64,000 bases of DNA, from NCBI RefSeq assembly GCF_029277445.1, contig NZ_CP119566.1, forward strand, positions 634,501 through 698,500, in the 5' to 3' direction. This document shows, one piece after another, positions 26,184-35,184 of the stretch. Under the pieces are notes generated by a model. It did not search any database, had not been told where the DNA came from, and was given only the letters and a program-made list of their open reading frames with translations. The DNA comes from Pararhizobium qamdonense (GTDB taxonomy: Bacteria; Pseudomonadota; Alphaproteobacteria; Rhizobiales; Rhizobiaceae). Position numbers and translations under genes: made by a program. How positions within the stretch are numbered: position 1 is the first letter of the stretch; every line of letters begins with the position of its first letter.

Positions 26184-29180
26184 ATGGCACGGCAAGAAGC
26201 CAACGAGCAATTTCAGCTGACTTCGTTCCTTGATGGAGCGAATGCCGGCTATATCGATCAGCTCTATGCGCGCTACGAAAACGATCCGTCGTCGGTCTCC
26301 GGCGAGTGGCAGTCGTTCTTCAAGGCGCTGCAGGAGCAGCCGGAAGACGTGATCAAGGCCGCCAAGGGCGCTTCCTGGAAGAAGCCCAACTGGCCGATCC
26401 CGGCGAGCGGCGACCTGGTCTCGGCGCTGGACGGCGACTGGGGTACGGTCGAAAAGGTCATCGAAAAGAAGGTGCAGGCGAAGGCAGAAGCCAAGGCCGT
26501 CGAAACCGGCGTTGCCGCAGCACCCGCCGACGTACACCAATCGACCCGCGACAGCGTGCGCGCGATCATGCTGATCCGCGCCTACCGCATGCGCGGCCAT
26601 CTGCATGCCAAGCTCGACCCGCTGGCGATTGCCGCTCCGGTCGACGATTATCATGAGCTGTCGCCGTCCAACTACGGTTTCGGCCCGGAAGACATGGACC
26701 GCCCGATCTTCATCGACAACGTGCTGGGCCTGGAATATGCCACCCTGCGCGAGATCGTCGATATTCTCGAGCGCACCTATTGCTCGACGCTCGGCGTCGA
26801 GTTCATGCATATTTCCGATCCGGAAATCAAAGGCTGGATCCAGGAGCGCATCGAAGGTGCGGACAAGGGTGTCGATTTCACGCCGGAAGGCAAGAAGGCC
26901 ATCCTGCAGAAGCTGATCGAGGCCGAAGGTTTCGAGCAGTTCATCGACGTCAAGTACAAGGGCACCAAGCGCTTCGGCCTCGATGGCGGCGAATCGCTGA
27001 TCCCGGCGCTCGAGCAGATCATCAAGCGCGGCGGCCAGGAAGGCCTGAAGGAAATCATCCTCGGCATGGCCCATCGCGGCCGTCTGAACGTCTTGACCAA
27101 CGTCATGGGCAAGCCGCACCGGGCGGTGTTCCATGAGTTCAAGGGCGGCTCGGCTGCTCCCGACGATGTCGAAGGCTCCGGCGACGTGAAATACCATCTG
27201 GGTGCTTCGTCAGACCGCGAGTTCGACGGCAACAAGGTGCATCTGTCGCTGACGGCCAACCCGTCGCATCTGGAAATCGTCAATCCTGTCGTCATGGGCA
27301 AGGCCCGCGCCAAGCAGGACCAGATGGCCAAGATCTTCGAAGGCGACGTCATTCCGTTGTCCGAGCGGGCGCAGGTCATGCCGCTTCTGCTGCATGGCGA
27401 CGCGGCCTTCGCCGGCCAGGGTGTCACGGCTGAAATTCTCGGCCTGTCGGGTCTGCGCGGCCACCGCGTCGCCGGCACTGTGCATTTCATCATCAACAAC
27501 CAGATCGGTTTCACCACCAATCCGGCGTTTTCGCGCTCGTCGCCCTATCCGTCCGACGTTGCCAAGATGATCGAAGCGCCGATCTTCCACGTCAATGGCG
27601 ACGATCCGGAAGCGGTTGTCTATGCCGCCAAGATCGCCACCGAATACCGGATGAAGTATCACAAGCCTGTCGTCGTCGACATGTTCTGCTACCGCCGTTT
27701 CGGCCATAACGAGGGTGATGAGCCGTCGTTCACGCAGCCGAAGATGTACAAGGTGATCCGCGCCCACAAGACGGTCGTGCAGATCTATGGCGAACGCTTG
27801 ATCGCAGAAGGCCTGATCTCCGAAGGCGAACTGGAAAAGATGCGTGCCGACTGGCGTGCGCGTCTGGAGCAGGAATTTGAGGCCGGACAGTCCTACAAGC
27901 CCAACAAGGCCGACTGGCTTGATGGCGTCTGGTCGGGGCTTCGCGCTGCCGACAACCAGGATGAGCAGCGCCGCGGCAAGACCTCGGTGCCGATGAAGGT
28001 GCTGAAGGATGTCGGCCGCAAGCTGTCGGAAGTTCCGGCCGGCTTTGCCGCCCACAAGACCATCCAGCGCTTCATGGACGGCCGCGCCAACATGATCCAG
28101 ACCGGTGAAGGCATCGACTGGGCGATGGCGGAAGCACTCGCATTCGGCACGCTCTGCGTCGAAGGCACCAAGATCCGCCTGTCGGGCCAGGATTGCGAAC
28201 GCGGCACGTTCTCGCAGCGCCATTCGGTTCTCTACGATCAGGAAACCGAAGAACGCTACATCCCGCTCGCCAACCTCTCGCCGGCCCAGGCCCGTTACGA
28301 AGTCATCAACTCGATGCTTTCGGAAGAGGCGGTGCTTGGCTTCGAATACGGCTATTCGCTGGCGCGCCCGAATGCGCTGACGCTCTGGGAAGCCCAGTTC
28401 GGGGACTTCGCCAATGGTGCACAGGTCGTGTTCGACCAGTTCATCTCGTCGGGCGAACGCAAGTGGCTGCGCATGTCGGGCCTCGTCTGCCTGCTGCCGC
28501 ACGGCTACGAAGGCCAGGGTCCGGAACATTCCTCGGCCCGGCTCGAACGCTGGCTGCAGATGTGCGCCGAAGACAATATGCAGGTGGCCAACGTCACGAC
28601 GCCGGCCAACTATTTCCACATCCTGCGCCGTCAGACGAAACGCGACTTCCGCAAGCCGCTGATCATGATGACGCCGAAGTCGCTGCTGCGCCACAAGCGC
28701 GCTGTCTCTTCGCTGTCGGAAATGGCCGGCGAGACCTCGTTCCACCGTCTGCTTTGGGACGATGCCGAGGTCATCAAGGATGGTCCGATCAAGCTGCAGA
28801 AGGACGCCAAGATCCGTCGCGTCGTGCTGTGCACCGGCAAGGTCTATTACGATCTGCTGGAAGAGCGCGAAAAGCGCGGCATCGACGATGTCTATCTGCT
28901 GCGCGTCGAACAGCTCTATCCGTTCCCGGCCAAGGCGCTCATCAACGAACTCTCGCGCTTCCGCCATGCCGAAATGGTCTGGTGCCAGGAAGAGCCTAAG
29001 AACATGGGCGCCTGGTCGTTCATCGACCCCTATCTGGAATGGGTGCTTGCCCATATCGATGCCAAGTACCAGCGGGTGCGCTATACCGGCCGTCCGGCCG
29101 CTGCCTCGCCGGCAACGGGCCTGATGTCCAAGCATCTCGCCCAGCTTGCCGCATTCCTCGAAGACGCGCTTGGCGGCTGA
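26184..29180 (+). CDS. sucA: 2-oxoglutarate dehydrogenase E1 component
   Basis: Thiamine-diphosphate-dependent decarboxylase of the 2-oxoglutarate dehydrogenase complex, 998 residues. The N-terminus has the E2-binding-like LDGANAGYIDQLYARYENDP. LGMAHRGRLNVLTNVMGKP and LLLHGDAAFAGQGVTAEIL with HFIINNQIGFTTNP mark the ThDP/Mg site (near 410-450). The C-terminal transketolase pyrimidine-like domain contains HGYEGQGPEHSSARLERWL. It precedes sucB by 75 bases with a hairpin between. Confidence 0.98.
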   Translation: MARQEANEQFQLTSFLDGANAGYIDQLYARYENDPSSVSGEWQSFFKALQEQPEDVIKAAKGASWKKPNWPIPASGDLVSALDGDWGTVEKVIEKKVQAKAEAKAVETGVAAAPADVHQSTRDSVRAIMLIRAYRMRGHLHAKLDPLAIAAPVDDYHELSPSNYGFGPEDMDRPIFIDNVLGLEYATLREIVDILERTYCSTLGVEFMHISDPEIKGWIQERIEGADKGVDFTPEGKKAILQKLIEAEGFEQFIDVKYKGTKRFGLDGGESLIPALEQIIKRGGQEGLKEIILGMAHRGRLNVLTNVMGKPHRAVFHEFKGGSAAPDDVEGSGDVKYHLGASSDREFDGNKVHLSLTANPSHLEIVNPVVMGKARAKQDQMAKIFEGDVIPLSERAQVMPLLLHGDAAFAGQGVTAEILGLSGLRGHRVAGTVHFIINNQIGFTTNPAFSRSSPYPSDVAKMIEAPIFHVNGDDPEAVVYAAKIATEYRMKYHKPVVVDMFCYRRFGHNEGDEPSFTQPKMYKVIRAHKTVVQIYGERLIAEGLISEGELEKMRADWRARLEQEFEAGQSYKPNKADWLDGVWSGLRAADNQDEQRRGKTSVPMKVLKDVGRKLSEVPAGFAAHKTIQRFMDGRANMIQTGEGIDWAMAEALAFGTLCVEGTKIRLSGQDCERGTFSQRHSVLYDQETEERYIPLANLSPAQARYEVINSMLSEEAVLGFEYGYSLARPNALTLWEAQFGDFANGAQVVFDQFISSGERKWLRMSGLVCLLPHGYEGQGPEHSSARLERWLQMCAEDNMQVANVTTPANYFHILRRQTKRDFRKPLIMMTPKSLLRHKRAVSSLSEMAGETSFHRLLWDDAEVIKDGPIKLQKDAKIRRVVLCTGKVYYDLLEEREKRGIDDVYLLRVEQLYPFPAKALINELSRFRHAEMVWCQEEPKNMGAWSFIDPYLEWVLAHIDAKYQRVRYTGRPAAASPATGLMSKHLAQLAAFLEDALGG

Positions 29181-29185
29181 AAAAC

Positions 29186-29205
29186 GGGAGGCTGAAAGGC
29201 CTCCC
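29186..29205 (+). promoter_or_regulatory. Hairpin between sucA and sucB
   Basis: GGGAGGC-TGAAAG-GCCTCCC is a perfect 7-base stem starting 6 bases after the sucA stop, with no U-run. It is probably a transcript stabiliser or attenuator. Confidence 0.5.
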
Positions 29206-29255
29206 TCATCTGCCTCACCAGAAACAGACACCCGATCAACGGACGACAAAAAATC

Positions 29256-30506
29256 ATGGCCACAGAAATCCGCGTTCCCACTCTGGGCGAATCCGTCAGC
29301 GAAGCCACCATCGGCACCTGGTTCAAGAAGGTCGGCGATACCGTCAAGGCCGATGAGCCGCTGCTTGAACTCGAAACCGACAAGGTCACGATCGAAGTGC
29401 CGTCACCTGCCGCCGGCGTATTGTCGGAAATCGTGGCTGCCGCCGGCGAGACCGTCGGCCTCGGCGCACTGCTCGGCAACATCACCGCAGGTGCGGCGGG
29501 TGCTGCACCCGCAGCGCCTGCTGCGGCTGAAAAGAAGGCGGCCGAGCCGGCGCCTGCCGCGCCCGCAGCCGCTGCTGCGGCACCCGCCGCAACGCCTGCC
29601 GCTTCTGCCATGCCGGCAGCACCGGCTGCTGCCAAGATGCTGGCAGAAAACAACCTTTCGGCTGAACAGGTCGATGGTTCGGGCAAGCGTGGCCAGGTTC
29701 TGAAGGGCGATGTCATCGCCGCCGTTGCCAAGGGCATTTCGGCACCTGCAGCCGTGTCCGAGCCGGTCAAGGCCGTGACGCGCGGCCCTTCGGCTGCCGA
29801 GGACGCACCGCGCGAAGAGCGCGTCAAGATGACCCGTCTGCGCCAGACGATTGCCAAGCGCCTCAAGGACGCACAGAACACGGCTGCGATGCTCACCACC
29901 TATAACGAGGTGGACATGAGCGCCGTCATGAGCCTGCGCACCAAGTACAAGGACATTTTCGAGAAGAAGCACGGCGTCAAGCTCGGCTTCATGGGCTTCT
30001 TCACCAAGGCGGTGACGCATGCCCTGAAGGAAATTCCCTCCGTCAACGCCGAGATCGACGGCACCGACATCATCTACAAGAACTTCTGCCATATCGGCAT
30101 GGCCGTCGGCACCGACAAGGGCCTCGTCGTTCCCGTCATCCGCGATGCCGACACGTTGTCGATCGCCGAAGTCGAGAAGGATCTCGGCCGTCTCGCCAAG
30201 CTTGCCCGCGATGGTGCGCTCTCCATGGCCGACATGCAGGGCGGCACGTTCACCATCACCAATGGCGGCGTCTACGGTTCGCTGATGTCCTCGCCGATCC
30301 TGAATGCGCCGCAGTCGGGCATTCTCGGCATGCACAAGATCCAGGACCGCCCGGTCGTGGTCGGCGGTCAGATCGTCATCCGTCCGATGATGTATCTGGC
30401 GCTCTCCTACGATCACCGGATCGTCGACGGCAAGGAAGCCGTGACCTTCCTGGTGCGCGTCAAGGAAAGCCTGGAAGATCCGGAACGTCTCGTTCTCGAT
30501 CTGTAA
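29256..30506 (+). CDS. sucB: 2-oxoglutarate dehydrogenase E2 (dihydrolipoyl succinyltransferase)
   Basis: Core of the 2-oxoglutarate dehydrogenase complex, 416 residues. An N-terminal lipoyl domain carries the lipoyl lysine in [16 protein letters not shown] (near 44). A mobile Ala/Pro linker (about 80-125) follows, then a peripheral-subunit-binding domain ([20 protein letters not shown], about 127-160), and the acyltransferase core from about 185 with the catalytic [13 protein letters not shown] near 385-397. It ends in a RIME-rich gap before four accessory genes and lpdA. Confidence 0.97.
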   Translation: MATEIRVPTLGESVSEATIGTWFKKVGDTVKADEPLLELETDKVTIEVPSPAAGVLSEIVAAAGETVGLGALLGNITAGAAGAAPAAPAAAEKKAAEPAPAAPAAAAAAPAATPAASAMPAAPAAAKMLAENNLSAEQVDGSGKRGQVLKGDVIAAVAKGISAPAAVSEPVKAVTRGPSAAEDAPREERVKMTRLRQTIAKRLKDAQNTAAMLTTYNEVDMSAVMSLRTKYKDIFEKKHGVKLGFMGFFTKAVTHALKEIPSVNAEIDGTDIIYKNFCHIGMAVGTDKGLVVPVIRDADTLSIAEVEKDLGRLAKLARDGALSMADMQGGTFTITNGGVYGSLMSSPILNAPQSGILGMHKIQDRPVVVGGQIVIRPMMYLALSYDHRIVDGKEAVTFLVRVKESLEDPERLVLDL

Positions 30507-30528
30507 TTGGACGATCTTGGGGCTCAAG

Positions 30529-30640
30529 GCCCCTCATCCGGCCTGCGGCCACCTTCTCCCCGCCTGCGGGGAGAAGGGACAAGCGGCAAACTCCGTCATC
30601 CCCTCTCCCCGCGAGCGGGGAGAGGGTTAGGGTGAGGGGC
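30529..30640. repeat. RIME-like repeat, family A (double unit)
   Basis: CCCCTCATCCGGCCTGCGGC, CTTCTCCCCGCCTGCGGGGA, then CCCTCTCCCCGCGAGCGGGG and GTTAGGGTGAGGGGC. Two hairpins in tandem directly after sucB. Confidence 0.88.
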
Positions 30641-30685
30641 ACTTCTCAACACGAGAGCCCAGCCGATCAAAAGGAATAGTCTTCA

Positions 30686-31099
30686 ATGGACGCAGCAGTT
30701 CTGGCCGTATCGCCTTTCATCACGCTTCTCGCCTGGAGCGTAGTGCTGCTTTTGGTCCATATCGGGCTGCAGAGCATTCCTGCCACGCTGGAGCTGGGCT
30801 CGTCCTGGAACGCTGGCCCGCGTGACGACGGGCAAAAGCCGTCCGGCGTGTTTGCCGGCCGTGCGGAACGGGCCTTCGCCAATTTCCGCGAAACCTACCC
30901 GGCCTTTATCGGTCTTGCCGTGTCGCTGGCGATTACCGGCGATCTCAGCGGCTGGGGCCTGGTTGGCGCGTGGCTGTGGCTCGTCTGCCGGATCGTCTAT
31001 ATCCCGCTCTACCTGGCAGGCATTCCCTATATCCGCTCGCTCGTCTGGGTTGGATCGTTGATCGGCTTGCTCGTCATGACGGCCGTGCTTATCTTCTGA
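30686..31099 (+). CDS. MAPEG-family membrane protein
   Basis: Protein of 137 residues with four hydrophobic segments (about 10-28, 70-85, 89-107, 115-136). The signature RAERAFANFRETYPAFIGLAVS near 57-78 fits the MAPEG superfamily (membrane-associated eicosanoid and glutathione metabolism proteins); bacterial members of this small type have no proven activity. It opens the four-gene group between sucB and lpdA. No glutathione-transferase function is claimed. Confidence 0.85.
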   Translation: MDAAVLAVSPFITLLAWSVVLLLVHIGLQSIPATLELGSSWNAGPRDDGQKPSGVFAGRAERAFANFRETYPAFIGLAVSLAITGDLSGWGLVGAWLWLVCRIVYIPLYLAGIPYIRSLVWVGSLIGLLVMTAVLIF

Positions 31100-31136
31100 C
31101 GGATATCGGAACCCGTAAACGACCGGAGACACCGCC

Positions 31137-31778
31137 GTGCATCCCTATCTGTTCGAACTTGCTTCCCTGATGGCGATTTTCTCCTTCGCCATTGTCTCGC
31201 CCGGTGCCGATCTTGCCATGGTCATGCGGCAGTCGATCGTCAACGGCCGCCGCTCCGCCGTCATCACGTCTTTTGGCGTCGGCACGTCGCTGATGTTTCA
31301 TGTGACCTATACGATCCTCGGGCTCGGGCTGTTGATCTCGCAGTCGATCTACCTGTTCAACATCGTCAAATGGTGCGGTGTCGCCTATCTTCTTTATATA
31401 GGCATCAAGTCTCTGCGCGCCGGCAAGACCGACATGACCACGCAGGCTGACGGCATTGCGGCCAGCGAAAAGCGTCAATCCGGACTGAAAGCCTTTGGTC
31501 TCGGCTTTGCCGCCAATGCGCTCAATCCGAAGCCTGTGTTCTTCTTCCTGTCGATCTTTTCAACGGTGGTCAGTGCCCACACGCCGATCATGGTCAAGTT
31601 CGGCTATGGCCTGGTGATGGCGAGCTGCCTGATCCTCTGGTTCGTGGGCGTCAGCCTGTTCATGACGACGCCGAAGATGCGCGCCGCGTTTTCGCGCGCC
31701 AGCCAATGGATCAATCGCGCCAGCGGTCTGGTCTTCATTGCGCTCGGCTTGAAGCTCGCCACCGAAAAGGCAGCCTGA
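31137..31778 (+). CDS. LysE/RhtB-family amino-acid exporter
   Basis: Integral membrane protein of 213 residues with six hydrophobic segments. The LysE signature is clear: SFAIVSPGADLAMVMRQSI (near 17-35), GRRSAVITSFGVGTSLMFHV, and FGLGFAANALNPKPVFFFLS near 118-137. The start is GTG at 31137, with GGAGA upstream. Such exporters release amino acids or related compounds; the substrate is unknown. Two bases separate it from the next gene. Confidence 0.9.
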   Translation: MHPYLFELASLMAIFSFAIVSPGADLAMVMRQSIVNGRRSAVITSFGVGTSLMFHVTYTILGLGLLISQSIYLFNIVKWCGVAYLLYIGIKSLRAGKTDMTTQADGIAASEKRQSGLKAFGLGFAANALNPKPVFFFLSIFSTVVSAHTPIMVKFGYGLVMASCLILWFVGVSLFMTTPKMRAAFSRASQWINRASGLVFIALGLKLATEKAA

Positions 31779-31780
31779 GC

Positions 31781-32275
31781 ATGCGCCTTGCCGTTTCCGC
31801 ATCGATCTTGAGCGCATTGTTGGCGGTTTCGCCGGCAATGGCTGCCGATTGCCTGCAGGAGCGGGCCATTTACGGTGACGCGGACGGTGCCTACGAGCTG
31901 CGTTTCGAGCCGGTCGGCTCGACGAGTGCGGTCACCAGCAATCATTTCAAGGTCATGGTCGGCAAGACCGGCCTGGTGCTGGACGGGATCGTCATGCAGT
32001 CCGGCGAGCCCGAGCGCGCCAATGGCATGATCATGAACAATTGCCCGGAAGGCGATGTGACCGGCGACGATATCGCCGCCTGCACCGTCTGGCAGGGCGT
32101 CATCTATTCCGTCGGTGCCGACGGCAAGGTTGCCTCGCTGCCGGGCGAAGGTATTGCGGCTGCCTCACAGGTGCTTTTGCCCGATTTCGGCCCCTCGATC
32201 CGCAATTCGCCGATCTGGGGCAAAGCGACGGTCGCGCCGTGGGACGCTCTCACCCTCAAGGGATGCGGCCAATGA
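31781..32275 (+). CDS. Secreted hypothetical protein, 164 aa
   Basis: Starts at ATG 31781, 2 bases after lysE, with a signal peptide MRLAVSASILSALLAVSPAMA (cleavage likely after AMA). The mature part has four cysteines (ADCLQERA, NNCPEGD, AACTVWQ, KGCGQ) that may form two disulfides. GDADGAYELRFEPVG and the cysteine spacing do not match a family I can name. Its last bases overlap the ATG of the SDR gene (ATGA), so translation is coupled. Probably periplasmic. Confidence 0.8.
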   Translation: MRLAVSASILSALLAVSPAMAADCLQERAIYGDADGAYELRFEPVGSTSAVTSNHFKVMVGKTGLVLDGIVMQSGEPERANGMIMNNCPEGDVTGDDIAACTVWQGVIYSVGADGKVASLPGEGIAAASQVLLPDFGPSIRNSPIWGKATVAPWDALTLKGCGQ

Positions 32276-33060
32276 CGCGCGATGACGTGCCCGTTCTGCT
32301 GGTGCCCGTTCTGCTGGTGCCCGTTCTGCTGGTGACCGGCGGCAGCCGCGGCATCGGTGCGGCCATCTGCCGGTCGGCCGCAGCGCAGGGCTGGGCGGTT
32401 GCCGTCAATTATGCCTCCAATCGCCCTGCCGCCGACGCGGTCGTGGCCGCAATCGAAGCGGATGGCGGGATGGCCATTGCCGTGGAAGGCGATGTCGGCA
32501 CCCAGGCTGGGATCGACAGTATCTTTGCTGCAGTGGACAAAGCGTTTGGCAGGCTCGACGGTCTGGTCAACAATGCCGGTATTGTCGATGTTCCCGTGCG
32601 GATCGATGAGATCACGGCGGAGCGGCTGGAGCGGATGCTGCGGATCAATGTCTCCGGTTCGATCCTGTGTGCCTCTGCCGCGATCCGACGCATGTCGGTG
32701 CGTCATGGCGGCAAGGGCGGCGTCATCGTCAATATTTCCTCGATGGCCGCCGTGCTCGGGTCCGCCGGGCAATATATCGATTATGCCGCCTCCAAGGGCG
32801 CGATCGACACGTTCACGGTCGGGCTTGCGCGCGAGGTCGTCGCAGACGGCATTCGCGTCAATGCGGTGCGCCCCGGCGTCATCGATACGGATATCCACGC
32901 GTCCGGCGGGCTTCCCGACCGCGCCCGCGATCTTGGACCAACCATTCCCATGCAACGGCCGGGCACCGCGCAAGAGGTTGCCGACGCCGTTCTCTATCTG
33001 CTTTCGCCTTCGTCGTCCTATGTAACGGGCGCCATTCTCAACGTCAGCGGCGGACGCTAG
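32272..33060 (+). CDS. SDR-family oxidoreductase with N-terminal pentapeptide tandem repeat
   Basis: Short-chain dehydrogenase of 262 residues. After an N-terminal repeat (VPVLLVPVLLVPVLLV, residues 6-21) comes the cofactor loop TGGSRGIGAAIC (22-33). NNAGIVD is near 100, the catalytic serine in VNISSMAAV, and the YxxxK pair in YIDYAASKGAIDTF. The C-terminus VTGAILNVSGGR is standard. The repeat is 15 bases three times at 32287-32331, in frame; one copy would be the usual first strand. ATG at 32272 overlaps the previous stop by 4 bases. Substrate unknown; an NADP-type glucose/3-ketoacyl-like reductase is most likely. Confidence 0.92.
   Translation: MTRDDVPVLLVPVLLVPVLLVTGGSRGIGAAICRSAAAQGWAVAVNYASNRPAADAVVAAIEADGGMAIAVEGDVGTQAGIDSIFAAVDKAFGRLDGLVNNAGIVDVPVRIDEITAERLERMLRINVSGSILCASAAIRRMSVRHGGKGGVIVNISSMAAVLGSAGQYIDYAASKGAIDTFTVGLAREVVADGIRVNAVRPGVIDTDIHASGGLPDRARDLGPTIPMQRPGTAQEVADAVLYLLSPSSSYVTGAILNVSGGR
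32287..32331. repeat. Three perfect 15-base tandem repeats inside the SDR gene
   Basis: GTGCCCGTTCTGCTG occurs three times without interruption, followed by GTGACC. Each unit adds VPVLL in frame. Confidence 0.95.
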
Positions 33061-33083
33061 CCGCTCTCAGGAAGGACTTTTCT

Positions 33084-34490
33084 ATGGCTTATGATCTCAT
33101 CGTTATCGGTACCGGCCCCGGCGGCTATGTCTGCGCCATCAAGGCGGCCCAGCTCGGCCTCAAGGTCGGCGTCATCGAGAAGCGCGCCACCTATGGCGGC
33201 ACCTGCCTCAATATCGGCTGCATTCCATCGAAGGCGCTGCTGCATGCGTCTGAAGTCTTCCACCAGACCGGCCACGGCATCGATGTGCTGGGCGTCGAAG
33301 TCGCCGCACCGAAGCTGAACCTGGAAAAGATGCTCGCCCACAAGGACGCGACCGTTAAATCCAATGTCGATGGCGTCGCCTTCCTGTTCAAGAAGAACAA
33401 GATCGATACATTCCAGGGCACCGGCAAGGTGCTCGGCGAAGGCAAGGTCTCCGTCACCAGCGACACGGGTGAAGAGCAGATCATCGAGACCAAGAACGTT
33501 GTCATCGCGACAGGTTCCGATGTTGCCGGCATTCCCGGCGTCGAGGTCGATATCGATGAAAAGATCATCATTTCGTCCACCGGCGGTCTGGCGCTCGAAA
33601 AGGTCCCGGCCACCATGGTCGTGGTCGGCGGCGGCGTTATCGGCCTCGAACTCGGCTCGGTCTGGTCGCGTCTCGGCGCCAAGGTCACCGTGGTCGAATA
33701 TCTCGATACCATCCTCGGCGGCATGGACGGCGAGGTTTCCAAGCAGTTCCAGCGTTTGCTGGTCAAGCAGGGCATCGATTTCAAGCTCGGCGCCAAGGTG
33801 ACCGGCGTTGAAAAGTCCGATAAGGGCGCCAAGGTGACCTATGAGCCGGTCAAGGGCGGCGATGCCGCGACGATCGATGCCGATGTCGTCCTGATCGCCA
33901 CCGGCCGCAAGCCATTTACCGACGGTCTCGGCCTTGCCGAAGCCGGTGTTGTGCTGGACAAGCGCGGCCGCGTCGAAATCGATCATCATTTCCTCACCAA
34001 CGTGCCCGGCATCTACGCGCTGGGTGACGTCGTGCGCGGCCCGATGCTGGCGCACAAGGCCGAGGATGAAGGTGTTGCCGTTGCCGAGATCATCGCCGGG
34101 CAGGCGGGTCACGTGAACTATGACGTCATCCCGAGCGTCGTCTATACCCAGCCGGAAGTCGCCTCCGTCGGCAAGACCGAGGAAGAGCTGAAGGCTGCCG
34201 GGATCGCCTACAAGGTCGGCAAATTCCCGTTCACCGCCAATGGCCGCGCCCGCGCCATGCTGGCCACCGACGGCTTCGTGAAGATCCTGGCCGACAAGGA
34301 CACCGACCGGGTTCTCGGCGGTCATATCGTCGGCTTCGGTGCCGGCGAAATGATCCACGAAATCACCGTTCTGATGGAATTCGGCGGCTCTTCGGAAGAT
34401 CTCGGCCGCACCTGCCATGCGCATCCGACCATGTCGGAAGCGGTGAAGGAGGCAGCCCTCGCCACCTTCTTCAAGCCGATCCATATGTGA
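33084..34490 (+). CDS. lpdA: Dihydrolipoyl dehydrogenase (E3)
   Basis: FAD enzyme that reoxidises dihydrolipoamide on E2 and reduces NAD, 468 residues. It begins MAYDLIVIGTGPGGYVCAIKA (FAD loop). The redox disulfide is in YGGTCLNIGCIPSKALLH (Cys near 43 and 48). The NAD loop is VVGGGVIGLELGSVW (near 179-193) and the catalytic His/Glu are in CHAHPTMSEAVKEA near the C-terminus. AGGAAGG lies 9-15 bases before the ATG at 33084. With sucA and sucB it completes 2-oxoglutarate dehydrogenase. Confidence 0.98.
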   Translation: MAYDLIVIGTGPGGYVCAIKAAQLGLKVGVIEKRATYGGTCLNIGCIPSKALLHASEVFHQTGHGIDVLGVEVAAPKLNLEKMLAHKDATVKSNVDGVAFLFKKNKIDTFQGTGKVLGEGKVSVTSDTGEEQIIETKNVVIATGSDVAGIPGVEVDIDEKIIISSTGGLALEKVPATMVVVGGGVIGLELGSVWSRLGAKVTVVEYLDTILGGMDGEVSKQFQRLLVKQGIDFKLGAKVTGVEKSDKGAKVTYEPVKGGDAATIDADVVLIATGRKPFTDGLGLAEAGVVLDKRGRVEIDHHFLTNVPGIYALGDVVRGPMLAHKAEDEGVAVAEIIAGQAGHVNYDVIPSVVYTQPEVASVGKTEEELKAAGIAYKVGKFPFTANGRARAMLATDGFVKILADKDTDRVLGGHIVGFGAGEMIHEITVLMEFGGSSEDLGRTCHAHPTMSEAVKEAALATFFKPIHM

Positions 34491-34514
34491 GAAACATCAT
34501 ATCGAAAACCGGAG

Positions 34515-34538
34515 GGGGCCGTGACAATCGGCCCCTTT
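34515..34538 (+). terminator. Probable terminator after lpdA
   Basis: GGGGCCG-TGACAAT-CGGCCCC is a perfect 7-base stem followed by only TTT, 25 bases after the lpdA stop. It is a weak U-run. Confidence 0.6.
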
Positions 34539-34588
34539 GCGGCTCTGCCATGCGCGGTCTAGGATCGGCGCATTCAAGGAGTGCCGCC

Positions 34589-35080
34589 ATGCCGCAAAGC
34601 CCCCGCTCAGTTCCGGTCACTTTCCCGCACCCGGCCTTGCCTTTGGCCGATTGGGCGGATTGTTACGAGCTTCTCGTCCCGGGACAGGCGACCACCGCGA
34701 TCTCTGCCGCAAGACGGGCCTTGGGCGATTTTCCGGCCTGGGTCCGCGCCTTGATGTGGCTGCGAAACGCCGTTGTCAGCCCCTTCGGCCTAAAGGGGTC
34801 GGGTGCCGGGGGAAAGCATGAGATGATCGGTTTCTTCCCCATCATCTCGCAATCCAGCGAACAGGCCGTGCTCGGCTTTGACGACACGCATTTGGATTTC
34901 CGCATCGTCGTCGATGTGCGCCAGGCAGGCGAACTTGCCCAGCGCGTCAGCGTCACGACGCTGGTGCGCCGCAAGATCCTGTTGGGCAAGATCTATATCG
35001 CCGTCATCACGCCGTTTCACCGGCTGATCGTCAAGACCATGCTGGCGCGGCTTGCCCGTCCTCTCGCTTCAATAAGCTGA
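34589..35080 (+). CDS. DUF2867-family protein
   Basis: Protein of 163 residues starting at ATG 34589, with AAGGAG 8-13 bases upstream. The sequence ADWADCYELLVPG followed by WVRALMWLRNAVVSPFGLKG and HEMIGFFPIISQSSEQAVLGFDD matches the DUF2867 pattern, and the C-terminal VTTLVRRKILLGKIYIAVITPFHRLIVKTML is typical of it. Members occur alone or fused to SDR domains and may bind a lipid-like ligand; no reaction is established. Monocistronic. Confidence 0.83.
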   Translation: MPQSPRSVPVTFPHPALPLADWADCYELLVPGQATTAISAARRALGDFPAWVRALMWLRNAVVSPFGLKGSGAGGKHEMIGFFPIISQSSEQAVLGFDDTHLDFRIVVDVRQAGELAQRVSVTTLVRRKILLGKIYIAVITPFHRLIVKTMLARLARPLASIS

Positions 35081-35184
35081 GCCGGATATTCTTTTTCGCC
35101 GTCGATCCGCCCTTGTAAAGCCAAGGTTCAGCACCATTTTTCCTTGGCGGCGCAACCGGTGCCGGTGGCCCAAGGCAGGTATCC

